In this document: positions 1-8,548 of the stretch, one piece after another | Numbering within the stretch: position 1 is the first letter of the stretch | Layout: each line of letters opens with the position of its first letter | Origin: Quadrisphaera granulorum | GTDB lineage: Bacteria > Actinomycetota > Actinomycetes > Actinomycetales > Quadrisphaeraceae | Assembly (NCBI RefSeq): GCF_003149145.1 | Contig: NZ_QGDQ01000007.1 | Span: 102,484-166,483, forward strand | Direction: 5' to 3' | DNA: 64,000 nt | Notes under the pieces: model-generated | Databases searched by the model: none | What the model saw: the letters and a program-made list of their open reading frames with translations, nothing else | What the model was told of the DNA's origin: nothing | Translations under genes and position numbers: made by a program

Positions 1-1
1 C

Positions 2-484
2 AGCCAGGGCGTGGTGCTCGGCGCCACCATCCGCGACAACATCGCGCTGGCCAACATCCCCACCGTCAGCTCCGCGGGCGTCGTCTCCGGCGCGCGGATC
101 AGCACCATCGTCGAGCGGGGCATGCGCGACCTGCAGATCAAGGCGCACAGCCCCCGCCAGCCCGTGGGTGAGCTGTCCGGCGGCAACCAGCAGAAGGTCG
201 TGCTGGCCAAGATGCTCGCCCGCAGGCCCAAGGTGCTGCTCATGGACGAGCCGACGCGCGGCATCGACGTCGGCACGAAGGCCGAGATCTACCGGCTCAT
301 CCGCCAGCTGGCCGCCGGCGGCACCACCGTCATCGCGGTCAGCTCGGAGCTGCCGGAGCTGATCGGGATGAGCGACCGCGTGCTGATCATGCACGAGGGC
401 CGGGTCTCCGGCGAGGTCGACGCCGCGGACGCGGACGAGGAAGTCCTGCTGTCGTACTGCTACGGAAAGGCCGACGTGCGATGA
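2..484 (+). CDS. Ribose-type sugar ABC transporter ATP-binding protein, C-terminal part
   Basis: ATPase of a carbohydrate importer of the RbsA/XylG class, acting on the inner face of the membrane; the start lies outside the window. Only the last 160 or so residues are present. They hold the ABC signature LSGGNQQKVVLAK and the Walker B segment KVLLMDEPTRGIDVG. LSGGNQQK and TRGIDVG are typical of the second nucleotide-binding domain of ribose-type ATPases. The stop codon overlaps the ATG of the permease gene by 4 bp (ATGA), so the two are translationally coupled. The reading frame is open to the left edge, so the gene is cut by the window and not broken. The sugar carried cannot be read from the sequence. 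Confidence 0.95.
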   Translation, partial: SQGVVLGATIRDNIALANIPTVSSAGVVSGARISTIVERGMRDLQIKAHSPRQPVGELSGGNQQKVVLAKMLARRPKVLLMDEPTRGIDVGTKAEIYRLIRQLAAGGTTVIAVSSELPELIGMSDRVLIMHEGRVSGEVDAADADEEVLLSYCYGKADVR

Positions 485-1485
485 CCGCCACCCCCACCCG
501 CAACCCGGGGATCGAGGACACCTCGGCCGGGGTGCTCGCCGTGCCCCGCCGGTCCCTGGGCCAGCGCGCCCTGTCCGGCGGCACGGTGCTCGCCCTGGTC
601 GCCCTGGTCCTCTTCTTCTTCGCGATGCGGCCGGACGTGTTCCTGACCTTCACCAACGTCCGCAACATCCTCTACCAGGTGTCCATCCTGGCGATCATCG
701 CCGTGGCGCAGACCGTGGTGATGGTGGTCGGCGACTTCGACCTGTCGGTGGCCGCCACCTCGAGCCTGTCGGGCTCGGTGGCCGGTGCGCTGCTCACGGC
801 GGGCCAGTCGGTGACCGTCGCGGTGCTCGCCGCGGTGGCGGTGGGCCTGGCCATCGGGCTGGTCAACGGCCTGCTGGTCGCCTACCTGAACCTCTCGGCC
901 TTCGTGGCGACCCTGGCGTCGATGACCTCGATCGTCGGGGCGGCGTACCTCGTGACGCAGGGGACCACGCTGTTCAACTTCCCCGCCGGCTTCACGCAGC
1001 TCGGCCAGGGCCGCCTGCTCAACATCCCGATGCCCGTCTACCTCGCCGTCCTCATCGCCCTCGTGGCGTGGGCCGTGCTGCGGTTCACCACCATCGGGCG
1101 CAGCTGGTACGCCATCGGAGGCAACGTGGAGGTGGCGCGCCTGTCCGGTATCTCCGTGCGGCGGTCGCGGCTGCTCGCCTTCACCGTGGCGGGCCTCGTG
1201 GCCGGCATCGGCGGCATCCTCCTCGCCGCCCGGCTCGGCTCGTCGTCCGCGGTGCAGGGCAGCGACAACCTCATGTTCTCCGTGGCGGCGGTGTTCCTCG
1301 GCATGACCGTCATCAGGTCCGGGGCAGCCAACCTGGGTGGCACGGTGATCGGAGTCGCGATCATCGGGGTGATGAGCAACGGCCTCAACATCCTGGGCGT
1401 GAACTCCTACGTCCAGCAGGTGGTCACCGGGATCATCATCATCGCGGCCGTCACGCTCTCGTCGCTGAAGACGCGGAGCCGCTGA
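481..1485 (+). CDS. Ribose-type sugar ABC transporter permease
   Basis: Membrane permease of the RbsC/BPD_transp_2 family, 334 residues, the usual length. A short cytoplasmic N-terminus is followed by about eight to ten hydrophobic segments. The conserved region near residue 80, VGDFDLSVAATSSLSG, matches the family motif normally written as GGIDLSVG, and the stretch YAIGGNVEVARLSGI is the typical cytoplasmic EAA-like loop of RbsC proteins. The ATG overlaps the ATPase stop by 4 bp. The permease is followed by the binding-protein gene after about 115 bp. It forms the membrane channel of the importer encoded by its neighbours. Confidence 0.94.
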   Translation: MTATPTRNPGIEDTSAGVLAVPRRSLGQRALSGGTVLALVALVLFFFAMRPDVFLTFTNVRNILYQVSILAIIAVAQTVVMVVGDFDLSVAATSSLSGSVAGALLTAGQSVTVAVLAAVAVGLAIGLVNGLLVAYLNLSAFVATLASMTSIVGAAYLVTQGTTLFNFPAGFTQLGQGRLLNIPMPVYLAVLIALVAWAVLRFTTIGRSWYAIGGNVEVARLSGISVRRSRLLAFTVAGLVAGIGGILLAARLGSSSAVQGSDNLMFSVAAVFLGMTVIRSGAANLGGTVIGVAIIGVMSNGLNILGVNSYVQQVVTGIIIIAAVTLSSLKTRSR

Positions 1486-1601
1486 CCCCCGCCCCTCCCG
1501 GAGCTCCGGCTCCCCCTCCCAGCACAGCCTCCCCAGAACCCCCTCGGCCGCGCGGCACCCGCCGCGGGGCAGGTCTTCCACGCACTGACGAAGGAGTCAC
1601 C

Positions 1602-2609
1602 ATGCGCATGAGGTTCACGGCCCTCGCCGCGGCGGCGCTCGCCGCAGCCACCGTCCTGTCCGGCTGCGGCGGCAGCAGCGGCACCGACGCCGGGTCGGGC
1701 GGCGACGGCGGCTCCGGCAAGCCGTTCAAGGTCATCGCGTTCACCTCGGGCAACCAGACCCCCATCGGGGCCTGGTGGGTCAAGCAGGTCCAGGCCGACG
1801 CCAAGGCCAACGGCTGGGACCTGACCATGATCCAGGGCGACTTCGACTTCCAGAAGATGAACCCGCAGGTGGAGAGCGCCATCGGGCAGGGCGCGGACGC
1901 CATCTTCGACGGGTACACCGACGTCGCCTCGATCAGCTCGATCGTCACCGCGGCCAAGGACTCCGACATCCCGATCTTCGCGGTGGACGCCGGCACCGAG
2001 GCGAACGACGCCTTCGCGCTCAACGTCACCTCGAACCAGCAGGGCATCGCCGACCAGACCGTGCAGGAGATCAGCAAGCAGCTGGGCGGCCTGCAGGGCA
2101 AGAACGTCATGGTCATCGGCCACGACCCGCACCCCGGCATCCGGATGCGCGCCAGCCTCGCCGAGGCGGAGCTGAAGAAGGCCGGGGCGAACATCGCCGG
2201 CGGGTCCATCCAGAAGGTGAAGTCCCCGGCCACCGGCCGCACCGAGGCCCTCGCCCTGGTCAGCGACTACCTCACCGCCAACCCCGGCGGCCTGGACGCC
2301 GTCTGGGTCGGCTGGGACGACGCCGCCCTGGGCGCCGCGCAGGGCGTCAGCGAGTCGGGCTCGAAGGCGATCGTCACCGGGTGCGACGCCTCCAGCGAGG
2401 CGATCGCCGCCATCCAGTCGGGCACCAGCCCGCTCGTGGCCACCGTCGAGCAGCCCTGGCCGTCGGTGAACAAGACCGTCGAGGACGCGATCCTCGCCTA
2501 CCAGAAGGACGGCACCAAGCCGTCGGAGACCTTCGACGCGGTGGACACCACGCTGGTGACCAAGGACAACGCCGCCTCGATCACCCCGTCGGACAAGCTC
2601 GGCAGCTGA
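1602..2609 (+). CDS. Sugar ABC transporter substrate-binding lipoprotein
   Basis: Periplasmic-binding-protein-like lipoprotein of the RbsB (Peripla_BP_4) type, 335 residues. The N-terminus is a lipoprotein signal with lipobox LSGC; Cys22 would be lipidated and anchored on the outer face of the membrane. A Gly/Ser-rich linker follows, then the two-lobed binding fold starting at about residue 40 (KPFKVIAFTSGNQTPIG). The ATG at 1602 was chosen because it gives a complete signal peptide and lies just after AAGGAG. The two lobes and the tail (TTLVTKDNAASITPSDK) look intact. It works with the ATPase and permease upstream; the ligand is unknown. Confidence 0.93.
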   Translation: MRMRFTALAAAALAAATVLSGCGGSSGTDAGSGGDGGSGKPFKVIAFTSGNQTPIGAWWVKQVQADAKANGWDLTMIQGDFDFQKMNPQVESAIGQGADAIFDGYTDVASISSIVTAAKDSDIPIFAVDAGTEANDAFALNVTSNQQGIADQTVQEISKQLGGLQGKNVMVIGHDPHPGIRMRASLAEAELKKAGANIAGGSIQKVKSPATGRTEALALVSDYLTANPGGLDAVWVGWDDAALGAAQGVSESGSKAIVTGCDASSEAIAAIQSGTSPLVATVEQPWPSVNKTVEDAILAYQKDGTKPSETFDAVDTTLVTKDNAASITPSDKLGS

Positions 2610-2683
2610 CGTCCCCGCGCCCGGCCGGGCGGGGTGCTCCCCCGCCCGGCCGGGCGCCGGACGTCTCCACAGAGGAGATGACC

Positions 2684-3466
2684 ATGGCTCTCGACAACAA
2701 GGTGGCCCTCATCACCGGCGGTGCCGGCGGCATCGGGCTCGCGACCGTCCGCGTCTTCCTGCGGCAGGGCGCCAAGGTGGTGGTCGCCGACGTCGACACC
2801 GAGCGCGCGCAGGCCGCCGCCGACGAGGTGGCCCACGAGGGCGCACCCGGGGCGGTGACCGCGGTGGGCGTGGACGTGTCCGACTTCGACGCCTTCCAGG
2901 CGGCCGTGCGGACCACGGTGGAGCGCTTCGGGCGCCTGGACGTGCTCTTCAACAACGCGGGCATCGCGGGCGGCAAGCCGCTGCTGGAGCACGACCCCGA
3001 GAAGGACTACCACCCGATGATCAGGGTGGACCAGGACAGCGTGTACTACGGCATCCTCGCCGCGGGCCGCCAGTTCCGGGACCAGGGCGGGGGTGGCGTC
3101 ATCGTCAACACGTCCTCCATCTACGGGGAGCAGGCCGCCGAGCTGGCGTTCACCTACAGCGCGGCCAAGGCAGCCGTCATCTCGTTCACGCGCTCCGCGG
3201 CCTACGAGCTGGCCCACCAGGGCACCCGCGTGGTGGCCATCACCCCGGGCCGCGTCGCCACGCCGATCATCAACCAGTTCAGCCCCGAGCTGCGGGCGCT
3301 GTTCGCCTCCGAGCTGCTGCGGAACACGATGACGGAGCCGGAGGAGATCGCGAACGTGGTGGCGTTCCTGGCCTCCGAGGAGTCGAACGTCATCAACGGC
3401 ACGGTGGTGAGCTGCGACGACGGGTACACCGTCTTCAAGCAGCGCTTCGAGCTCCCCACCTTCTGA
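2684..3466 (+). CDS. SDR-family NAD(P)-dependent oxidoreductase
   Basis: Classical short-chain dehydrogenase/reductase, 260 residues, cytoplasmic. It has the Rossmann motif TGGAGGIG (residues 11-18), the NNAG motif (LFNNAGIAGG), a catalytic serine region (NTSSIYG) and the active-site Tyr158-x3-Lys162 (YSAAK). AGAGGAG lies 6 nt upstream of the chosen ATG; another in-frame ATG lies two codons earlier. It is the first enzyme gene after the importer, and its stop codon is followed within 2 nt by the next gene, so they are co-transcribed. It probably oxidises a hydroxyl of the imported sugar or polyol (inference). The substrate cannot be named from the family alone. Confidence 0.92.
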   Translation: MALDNKVALITGGAGGIGLATVRVFLRQGAKVVVADVDTERAQAAADEVAHEGAPGAVTAVGVDVSDFDAFQAAVRTTVERFGRLDVLFNNAGIAGGKPLLEHDPEKDYHPMIRVDQDSVYYGILAAGRQFRDQGGGGVIVNTSSIYGEQAAELAFTYSAAKAAVISFTRSAAYELAHQGTRVVAITPGRVATPIINQFSPELRALFASELLRNTMTEPEEIANVVAFLASEESNVINGTVVSCDDGYTVFKQRFELPTF

Positions 3467-3467
3467 G

Positions 3468-4391
3468 GTGGCGGTGAGCGACCGGGCGGTGGGCGTCGAC
3501 CTCGCCTTCCACACCAGCGCCCTGCCGGTGGCCCCGGAGGGCGACGCGCTCGCCCCCGTGCTCGGGCGGCTGCGCGAGCTCGGGTACCGGCGGGCGGTGC
3601 TGCCCCCGCTCGACCCGGCGGGCACCGACGCCGCGTCGCTGCGGACGGCGTTCGAGCGGGCGGACCTCGCGCCCATCGCCATGGTCGGCCTGGCCCCCGG
3701 CCAGGACGTCTCCTCGGACGACGACGACGAGCGCGCCGCCGGCCGCGCAGCGCTCCTCGCTGCGGTGGACCTCGCCGTCGCGCTGGGCGCGGACCAGCTC
3801 AACGGCGTGCCGTACGGCCTGTTCGGCAAGCCGGCCACCGCTCCCGGCGCCGCGGCGTTCGAGCGCAGCGCCCTGGTGGTGGGCGAGGTCGCGGACCGCG
3901 CGGCGGACCGCGGCGTGCAGCTGACCTTCGAGGTGCTCAACCGCTACGAGGAGGGCCTGGTCAACACCGCCGCGCAGGCGGTGGAGTACGTGGCGGCGAG
4001 CGGGTCGGCGCACCTGGGCGTCCACCTCGACACCTTCCACATGGCGGTCGAGGAGGCGGACCTCGCCGCCGCGGTGCGCACGGCGCTGCCCCACCTGCGC
4101 TACCTCGAGCTGGGACAGTCCGGCCGCGGCGACCTCGGCTCCGGGGCGGTGGACGTGGCGGGGGTGCTCCGTTCGGCCCTGGCCGGGGGGTACACCGGGC
4201 GCGTGGGCGTGGAAGCCTTCTCCCGTGCGCTGATGCCGGGCGCCGTCGCCGACGCCCTGGCCATCTGGCGCTCGCCCTACGACGACGGGCTCGGCCTGGC
4301 CGAGCGCGCCCTCGCGCTGGTGCAGCACGCGGCCAGCGGCACCCCCGCGCCCCACCCGGCAGTCCCGACCCAGCAGGAGGCCCGACGATGA
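3468..4391 (+). CDS. TIM-barrel sugar epimerase/isomerase, ketose 3-epimerase-like
   Basis: Sugar phosphate isomerase/epimerase superfamily protein (AP_endonuc_2 fold), 307 residues, cytoplasmic. The metal-ligand segments resemble those of D-tagatose/D-psicose 3-epimerases: Glu in TFEVLNRYEEG, Asp and His in VHLDTFHM, and a final Glu in VGVEAFSR. The GTG start at 3468 directly follows the SDR stop and its ribosome site overlaps that stop (TGAGG); a second GTG at 3474 is possible. The stop overlaps the next ATG by 4 bp. It likely inverts a carbon of a keto sugar made by the upstream SDR (inference); the exact substrate is not readable. Confidence 0.88.
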   Translation: MAVSDRAVGVDLAFHTSALPVAPEGDALAPVLGRLRELGYRRAVLPPLDPAGTDAASLRTAFERADLAPIAMVGLAPGQDVSSDDDDERAAGRAALLAAVDLAVALGADQLNGVPYGLFGKPATAPGAAAFERSALVVGEVADRAADRGVQLTFEVLNRYEEGLVNTAAQAVEYVAASGSAHLGVHLDTFHMAVEEADLAAAVRTALPHLRYLELGQSGRGDLGSGAVDVAGVLRSALAGGYTGRVGVEAFSRALMPGAVADALAIWRSPYDDGLGLAERALALVQHAASGTPAPHPAVPTQQEARR

Positions 4392-5893
4392 CCGCCACCT
4401 CGCAGACCAGCACCACCGCTCCCGCCCCCACCGGCGGCCTCATCGACGAGGCGGCCGTCCGCGGCCGGATCTTCATCGACGGCCAGTGGGTGGAGGGCGC
4501 CTCGACGCTCGCGTCCCTCGCGCCCGCCACCGGCGAGACCATCGCCACCGTCGGCATCGCCGGCCCCGACGACGTCGCCCGCGCCGCCGAGGGCGCCGCC
4601 CGCGCGCAGAAGGCCTGGGCCGCCACGCCGCACCCGGCCCGCGCCGCCGTCCTGCGCCGCGCAGGGCAGCTGTGGGAGCAGCACGCCGAGGAGGTGATGG
4701 GCTGGAACATCCGTGAGGTCGGTGCCATCCCGCCGCTGGCGGGCTTCGCGCTGCACGTCACGGCCGCCGAGTGCTACGAGGCCGCCTCGCTGCCGTCGGC
4801 GCCCCTGGGCACGGTCCTGTCCAGCGAGCAGCCGCGGCTGTCGCTGGCCGAGCAGGTGCCCGTCGGCGTCGTCGGGGTCATCTCCCCGTTCAACGTGCCG
4901 CTGATCCTTGGCATCCGCGCGGTGGCGCCGGCCCTGGCGCTCGGCAACGCCGTGCTCCTCAAGCCGGACCCCCGCACCGTGATGACCGGTGGCGTGGCGT
5001 TCGTGCGCATCTTCGAGGAGGCGGGCCTGCCCGCCGGTCTGCTGCAGCTGGTGCCCGGCGGCGCCGACGTCGGCGAGGCCCTCGTCACCGACCCGCGCGT
5101 GCGCGTCATCGCCTTCACCGGCTCCACCCGCGCCGGGCGCGCCGTGGGCGAGCTCGCCGGGCGCCACCTCAAGCGTGCCCACCTCGAGCTGGGCGGCAAC
5201 AGCGCGTTCCTCGTCCGGGAGGACGCCGACGTCGACAGGGCCGTCAACCTCGCCACGTGGGGCTCGTTCCTCCACCAGGGGCAGATCTGCATGACGGTGG
5301 GCCGCCACATCGTGCACGAGTCGGTCTTCGACGAGTACGTCGACAAGCTCGCCGCCAAGGCCGACTCGATGCACGTGGGTGACCCGGCCGCCGGGCAGGT
5401 GCACCTCGGCCCGCTCATCGACGAGGTCCAGCGCGACCGCGTCCACTCCCTCGTGCAGGACGCCGTGGCCCAGGGCGCGCAGCTGCGCGCCGGCGGCACC
5501 TACGAGGGGCTCTTCTACCGGCCCACCGTGCTCGCGCACACCCCGAAGGACGCGCAGGCGTACTGCGAGGAGGTCTTCGGACCGGTGGCGTCGGTCGTCT
5601 CGTACGCAGACGACGACGAGGCGGTGGAGCTGGCTACCGCCACCGAGTACGGACTCTCCCTCGGCATCGTCAGCAAGGACGCTTTGGGGGCGCTGGACCT
5701 GGCGCGCCGCATCCCCACGGGCATCGTCCACATCAACGACCAGACGGTGAACGACGAGGCCAACACGCCCTTCGGCGGCGTCGGCGCGTCGGGCACGGGA
5801 TCGCGCCACGGCGGGGCGCAGGCCAACGTCGAGGCGTTCACCGAGACCCGGTGGATCACCCTGCGCCGCGAGCCCGGCCAGTACCCCCTCTGA
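4388..5893 (+). CDS. Aldehyde dehydrogenase, benzaldehyde-dehydrogenase-like
   Basis: NAD(P)-dependent aldehyde dehydrogenase, 501 residues. The catalytic general base sits in LELGGNSAF (Glu267) and the nucleophile in GQICMT (Cys301). The cofactor region FTGSTRAGRAVGEL and the SPFNVPLILGIRAVAPALALGN segment with its GIRAVAPALA core resemble the XylC/benzaldehyde dehydrogenase branch more than sugar or betaine aldehyde dehydrogenases. It is the last gene of the importer operon and is followed by a strong hairpin. Its position beside a 4-hydroxybenzoate/protocatechuate cluster could mean oxidation of an aromatic aldehyde, but it is coupled by overlap to sugar-type genes, so a sugar-derived aldehyde is equally possible. 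Confidence 0.92.
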   Translation: MTATSQTSTTAPAPTGGLIDEAAVRGRIFIDGQWVEGASTLASLAPATGETIATVGIAGPDDVARAAEGAARAQKAWAATPHPARAAVLRRAGQLWEQHAEEVMGWNIREVGAIPPLAGFALHVTAAECYEAASLPSAPLGTVLSSEQPRLSLAEQVPVGVVGVISPFNVPLILGIRAVAPALALGNAVLLKPDPRTVMTGGVAFVRIFEEAGLPAGLLQLVPGGADVGEALVTDPRVRVIAFTGSTRAGRAVGELAGRHLKRAHLELGGNSAFLVREDADVDRAVNLATWGSFLHQGQICMTVGRHIVHESVFDEYVDKLAAKADSMHVGDPAAGQVHLGPLIDEVQRDRVHSLVQDAVAQGAQLRAGGTYEGLFYRPTVLAHTPKDAQAYCEEVFGPVASVVSYADDDEAVELATATEYGLSLGIVSKDALGALDLARRIPTGIVHINDQTVNDEANTPFGGVGASGTGSRHGGAQANVEAFTETRWITLRREPGQYPL

Positions 5894-5900
5894 CCCTCCC

Positions 5901-5952
5901 CGTGATCATGGGCGTCCGCCACCTCATGGGGTGGCAGACGCCCATGATCACG
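5901..5952 (+). terminator. Hairpin terminator built from a GTGATCATGG repeat pair
   Basis: Two 22-nt arms (5901-5922 and 5931-5952) pair at 21 of 22 positions around an 8-nt loop, 7 nt after the ALDH stop. Each arm contains the GTGATCATGG core found elsewhere in the window. No T-run follows, as is common in actinobacteria. It probably ends the upstream operon. Confidence 0.7.
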
Positions 5953-6070
5953 ATGGGCGCCCGCCACGTGCGCACGTGGCCATCATCACAGATGGAAGTC
6001 TCCCTTCAGGGGGACAAGTGCGGTGCCGATCCAGGACGTGTCACACCGACGCACCTGGGGGACAGTCGCC

Positions 6071-7654
6071 ATGCGCCATCTAGCCGACCTGAAGGTCGCC
6101 ACCAAACTCACCTTCGGCTTCGCGGCCGTCTGCCTGCTCCTGCTCACGATCAGCGGCATCGGCATCGCGAAGCTGAAGGCGTCCCAGGCGAACCTCGAAG
6201 ACCTCTCCGGCAGCGGCATGGCCTCGATCTCTGCCGTCGACGACATCAACACCTCCGTCATCGCCGCCCGCAACGCCTTGAACGGCGTGGCGCTCGCGAT
6301 GGACGACCGCGACACGGAGGAAGCGACGAAGACCTTCCACGACGCCCTGACGACGGTCGAGGACGACTGGACGCTGTACCTGAGCACCGATCCCGCGAGC
6401 ACCCCCCAGCAGCGAGCCGCCTTCCAGGCGAGCTGGGGTGAGCTGCGCGACGTGATGACCCGGGTGCTCCCCCTGGCAACGAGCACGGACATCACCGAGT
6501 ACATGCAGCAGCGCGACGCAGTTCTCCTGACGGCAGCAAAGAAGACCGCCGACGTGCTCAGCGAACTCGCCCAGACCGAGGACACCGCGGCAGACAGCAC
6601 CACCACGGCCGCAGGCGAGGCGTATCGCTTCTCTGTGGCACTGCTCGTCGGCTGTTCGGTCGCGGCACTGGTCCTGGCAGCGGCGATCACGACGGCGGTC
6701 TCACGCTCCGTGACTCGCCCCCTGTCCAGGGTCGTGGAGGTCATGCAGGGCCTCGCCGGTGGCCACCTCGACCAGCGGGTGGGCCTGACGAGCAAGGACG
6801 AGCTCGGCCAGCTGGCCGTCGCCACGGATGCCTCCCTGGAAGCCCTGGCCGCAGCGATGCACGACATCAGCGACGAAGCGCGTTCCCTGTCGTCGGCCTC
6901 CAGCACCCTCAGCAGCGTCTCCACACAGATGGCTTCCAGCGCGCAGCAGTCGGCTGCGCAGACCCAGGTGGTGTCCGCGGCCTCCGCGGAGGTCAGCGCG
7001 TCGATCTCCACGGTCGCGGCGGCCGGGGAGGAGATGACCGCCGCCATCGCCCAGATCGCCACCGCCACCAGCGAGGCGTCACAGATGGCCGCCTCGGCGG
7101 TCTCGGCCGCGGGCTCCGCGGGAGGAGCGATCGAGCGGCTGGGTATCTCCTCCCGCGAGATCGGCGACGTCGTCAAGCTCATCACCTCCATCGCCGAGCA
7201 GACCAACCTCCTCGCCCTGAACGCCACCATCGAGGCCGCCCGCGCCGGAGAGATGGGCAAGGGCTTCGCCGTGGTGGCCGGAGAGGTCAAGGAACTCGCC
7301 CGCCAGACCGCGCAGGCCACCGACGAGATCATCAGCAAGGTGAGCGCCACCCAGGGCGACGCCGCCGCGGCAGCATCGGCCGTCACGGAGATCGGTCAGG
7401 TCATCTCCCGCATCGACGAAGTGCAGGCCACCATCGCCGCAGCCGTCGAGGAGCAGTCGGCCACCACCAACGAGATGGTCCGTAACGTCACCGAGGTCTC
7501 CATCGGGTCGGCGCAGATCTCAGCGAACGTCTCCGACATCGCCGCGGGCACCGTGCAGAGCCGCGAGTCCGCCGGCCACACCGCCGCCACCGCCACCTCG
7601 CTGGCGGCCTCCGCGCACCGGCTGCAGGAACTCACAGGACGCTTCACCTTCTGA
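6071..7654 (+). CDS. Methyl-accepting chemotaxis protein
   Basis: Membrane chemoreceptor, 527 residues. The start at 6071 gives a short basic cytoplasmic leader, TM1 (about residues 10-32), a roughly 150-residue extracytoplasmic helical sensor, TM2 (about 193-213), a HAMP domain and a long signalling domain. The kinase-coupling tip [20 protein letters not shown] and [10 protein letters not shown] (about residues 374-405) are intact, as is a Glu/Gln-rich methylation helix ([11 protein letters not shown]). An earlier GTG at 6023 is possible but would add 16 non-typical residues. It lies alone between the importer operon and the pca genes and could sense an aromatic or sugar signal (inference). 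Two damaged relatives lie at 45.9 and 54.8 kb. Confidence 0.93.
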   Translation: MRHLADLKVATKLTFGFAAVCLLLLTISGIGIAKLKASQANLEDLSGSGMASISAVDDINTSVIAARNALNGVALAMDDRDTEEATKTFHDALTTVEDDWTLYLSTDPASTPQQRAAFQASWGELRDVMTRVLPLATSTDITEYMQQRDAVLLTAAKKTADVLSELAQTEDTAADSTTTAAGEAYRFSVALLVGCSVAALVLAAAITTAVSRSVTRPLSRVVEVMQGLAGGHLDQRVGLTSKDELGQLAVATDASLEALAAAMHDISDEARSLSSASSTLSSVSTQMASSAQQSAAQTQVVSAASAEVSASISTVAAAGEEMTAAIAQIATATSEASQMAASAVSAAGSAGGAIERLGISSREIGDVVKLITSIAEQTNLLALNATIEAARAGEMGKGFAVVAGEVKELARQTAQATDEIISKVSATQGDAAAAASAVTEIGQVISRIDEVQATIAAAVEEQSATTNEMVRNVTEVSIGSAQISANVSDIAAGTVQSRESAGHTAATATSLAASAHRLQELTGRFTF

Positions 7655-7662
7655 CGGCGCCG

Positions 7663-8475
7663 TCAGCCACCGTCAGCCAGAGCCGGCGGTGCTGAGTTCT
7701 CCGCCGCCTCCCCCACCACGGCGGGAACCCGCGCGAGCGAACGCGAGATGCCCTGTGCAGCCACCTGCAGCGCCGCCACGAGACGGGGCCTGTCGCGGGT
7801 GAGGCTGGGGACGACGACGCCGAGCGCCGCCACCACCTGGTCGCGCTGCACCACAGGCACGGCCACCGAGCACGCCCCCAGGCCCAGCTCCTCGGCGGTC
7901 GTGGCGAAGCCGTCGCGCAGCACGAGGGTGAGCTGACGCCGCAGACTGCCGGGCGCGGTGATGGTGAACGGCGTCAAGCGAGGCAGCTCGCGGAACACCT
8001 CCTCCTGCACCGCCGCCGGGGCGTGCGCCAGCAGCACCTTGCCGACGCCCGTCGCGTGCAGCGGCAGCCGCGAGCCGACCGTGGAGACGATCGGGAGGGA
8101 GGCGTGCCCCCGCAGCCGGTCCACGTAGAGCGCTCGGGCGCCGTCGCGCACCGCCAGGTGCACGGTGGCGCGGGTCACGCCGTAGAGGTCCTGCAGGTGA
8201 GGAGACGCGACTTCCCGAAGACCCGACTGCACGGGAGCGAGCAGGCCGATGTCCCACAGCCTCCGGCCCACCACGTAGTCACCCGAGGGCGTGCGGGTCA
8301 GCGCCCCGAACTCCACGAGGTCGGAGACCAGCCGGTGGGCCGTCGGCAGCGGCATGCCGGCCCGCTCGGCGAGGACCGTCAGCGCCAGACGGCGGTGGTC
8401 CTCATCGAAGGCTGCCAGCAGGCTCAGCGCACGGGAGGTCACACTCCGCCCCGCCGTCCCGGTGTTCCCCGCCAC
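7663..8475 (-). CDS. IclR-family transcriptional regulator, protocatechuate-type
   Basis: IclR regulator, about 270 residues: N-terminal winged HTH (SRALSLLAAF through MPLPTAHRLVSDLVEFG) and a C-terminal effector domain (residues about 80-260) with the HATGVGKVLLAH segment typical of PcaR/PobR-like members. The frame is open further upstream, but GTG 8475 is preferred: it starts just before the conserved HTH and leaves the palindromic operator at 8490-8504 untranslated. The gene is divergent from pcaH, so it most likely controls the pcaHGBL operon and itself in response to a pathway intermediate (inference). It is a paralogue of the regulator at 14.0-14.8 kb. Confidence 0.9.
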   Translation of the reverse strand: MAGNTGTAGRSVTSRALSLLAAFDEDHRRLALTVLAERAGMPLPTAHRLVSDLVEFGALTRTPSGDYVVGRRLWDIGLLAPVQSGLREVASPHLQDLYGVTRATVHLAVRDGARALYVDRLRGHASLPIVSTVGSRLPLHATGVGKVLLAHAPAAVQEEVFRELPRLTPFTITAPGSLRRQLTLVLRDGFATTAEELGLGACSVAVPVVQRDQVVAALGVVVPSLTRDRPRLVAALQVAAQGISRSLARVPAVVGEAAENSAPPALADGG

Positions 8476-8489
8476 GACCCCATCATGAC

Positions 8490-8504
8490 TTCCGCTGGAC
8501 GGAA
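8490..8504. promoter_or_regulatory. IclR operator-like palindrome between iclR and pcaH
   Basis: TTCCG-CTGGA-CGGAA, a 5-bp inverted repeat with 5-bp spacer, in the divergent control region 45 nt before the pcaH ATG. The same arms occur at 13828-13842 (before pobA) and 14775-14789 (before the second iclR). TTCCG-N5-CGGAA fits the general form of IclR-family operators. Confidence 0.65.
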
Positions 8505-8548
8505 GAGGAAGCGCGTTCGGCCAGGCGTGGAGGCCTACCGTCACTGTC

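Noticed and set aside
460..1581. Long minus-strand open frame opposite the permease gene
   Set aside because: Its product is low-complexity His/Arg/Gly/Asp sequence typical of antisense frames in high-GC DNA; the plus-strand permease is clear.
6001..6070. Riboswitch before the first chemoreceptor (two GGGGACA segments)
   Set aside because: No conserved aptamer core or convincing pairing could be traced; the segments are probably two alternative ribosome sites.
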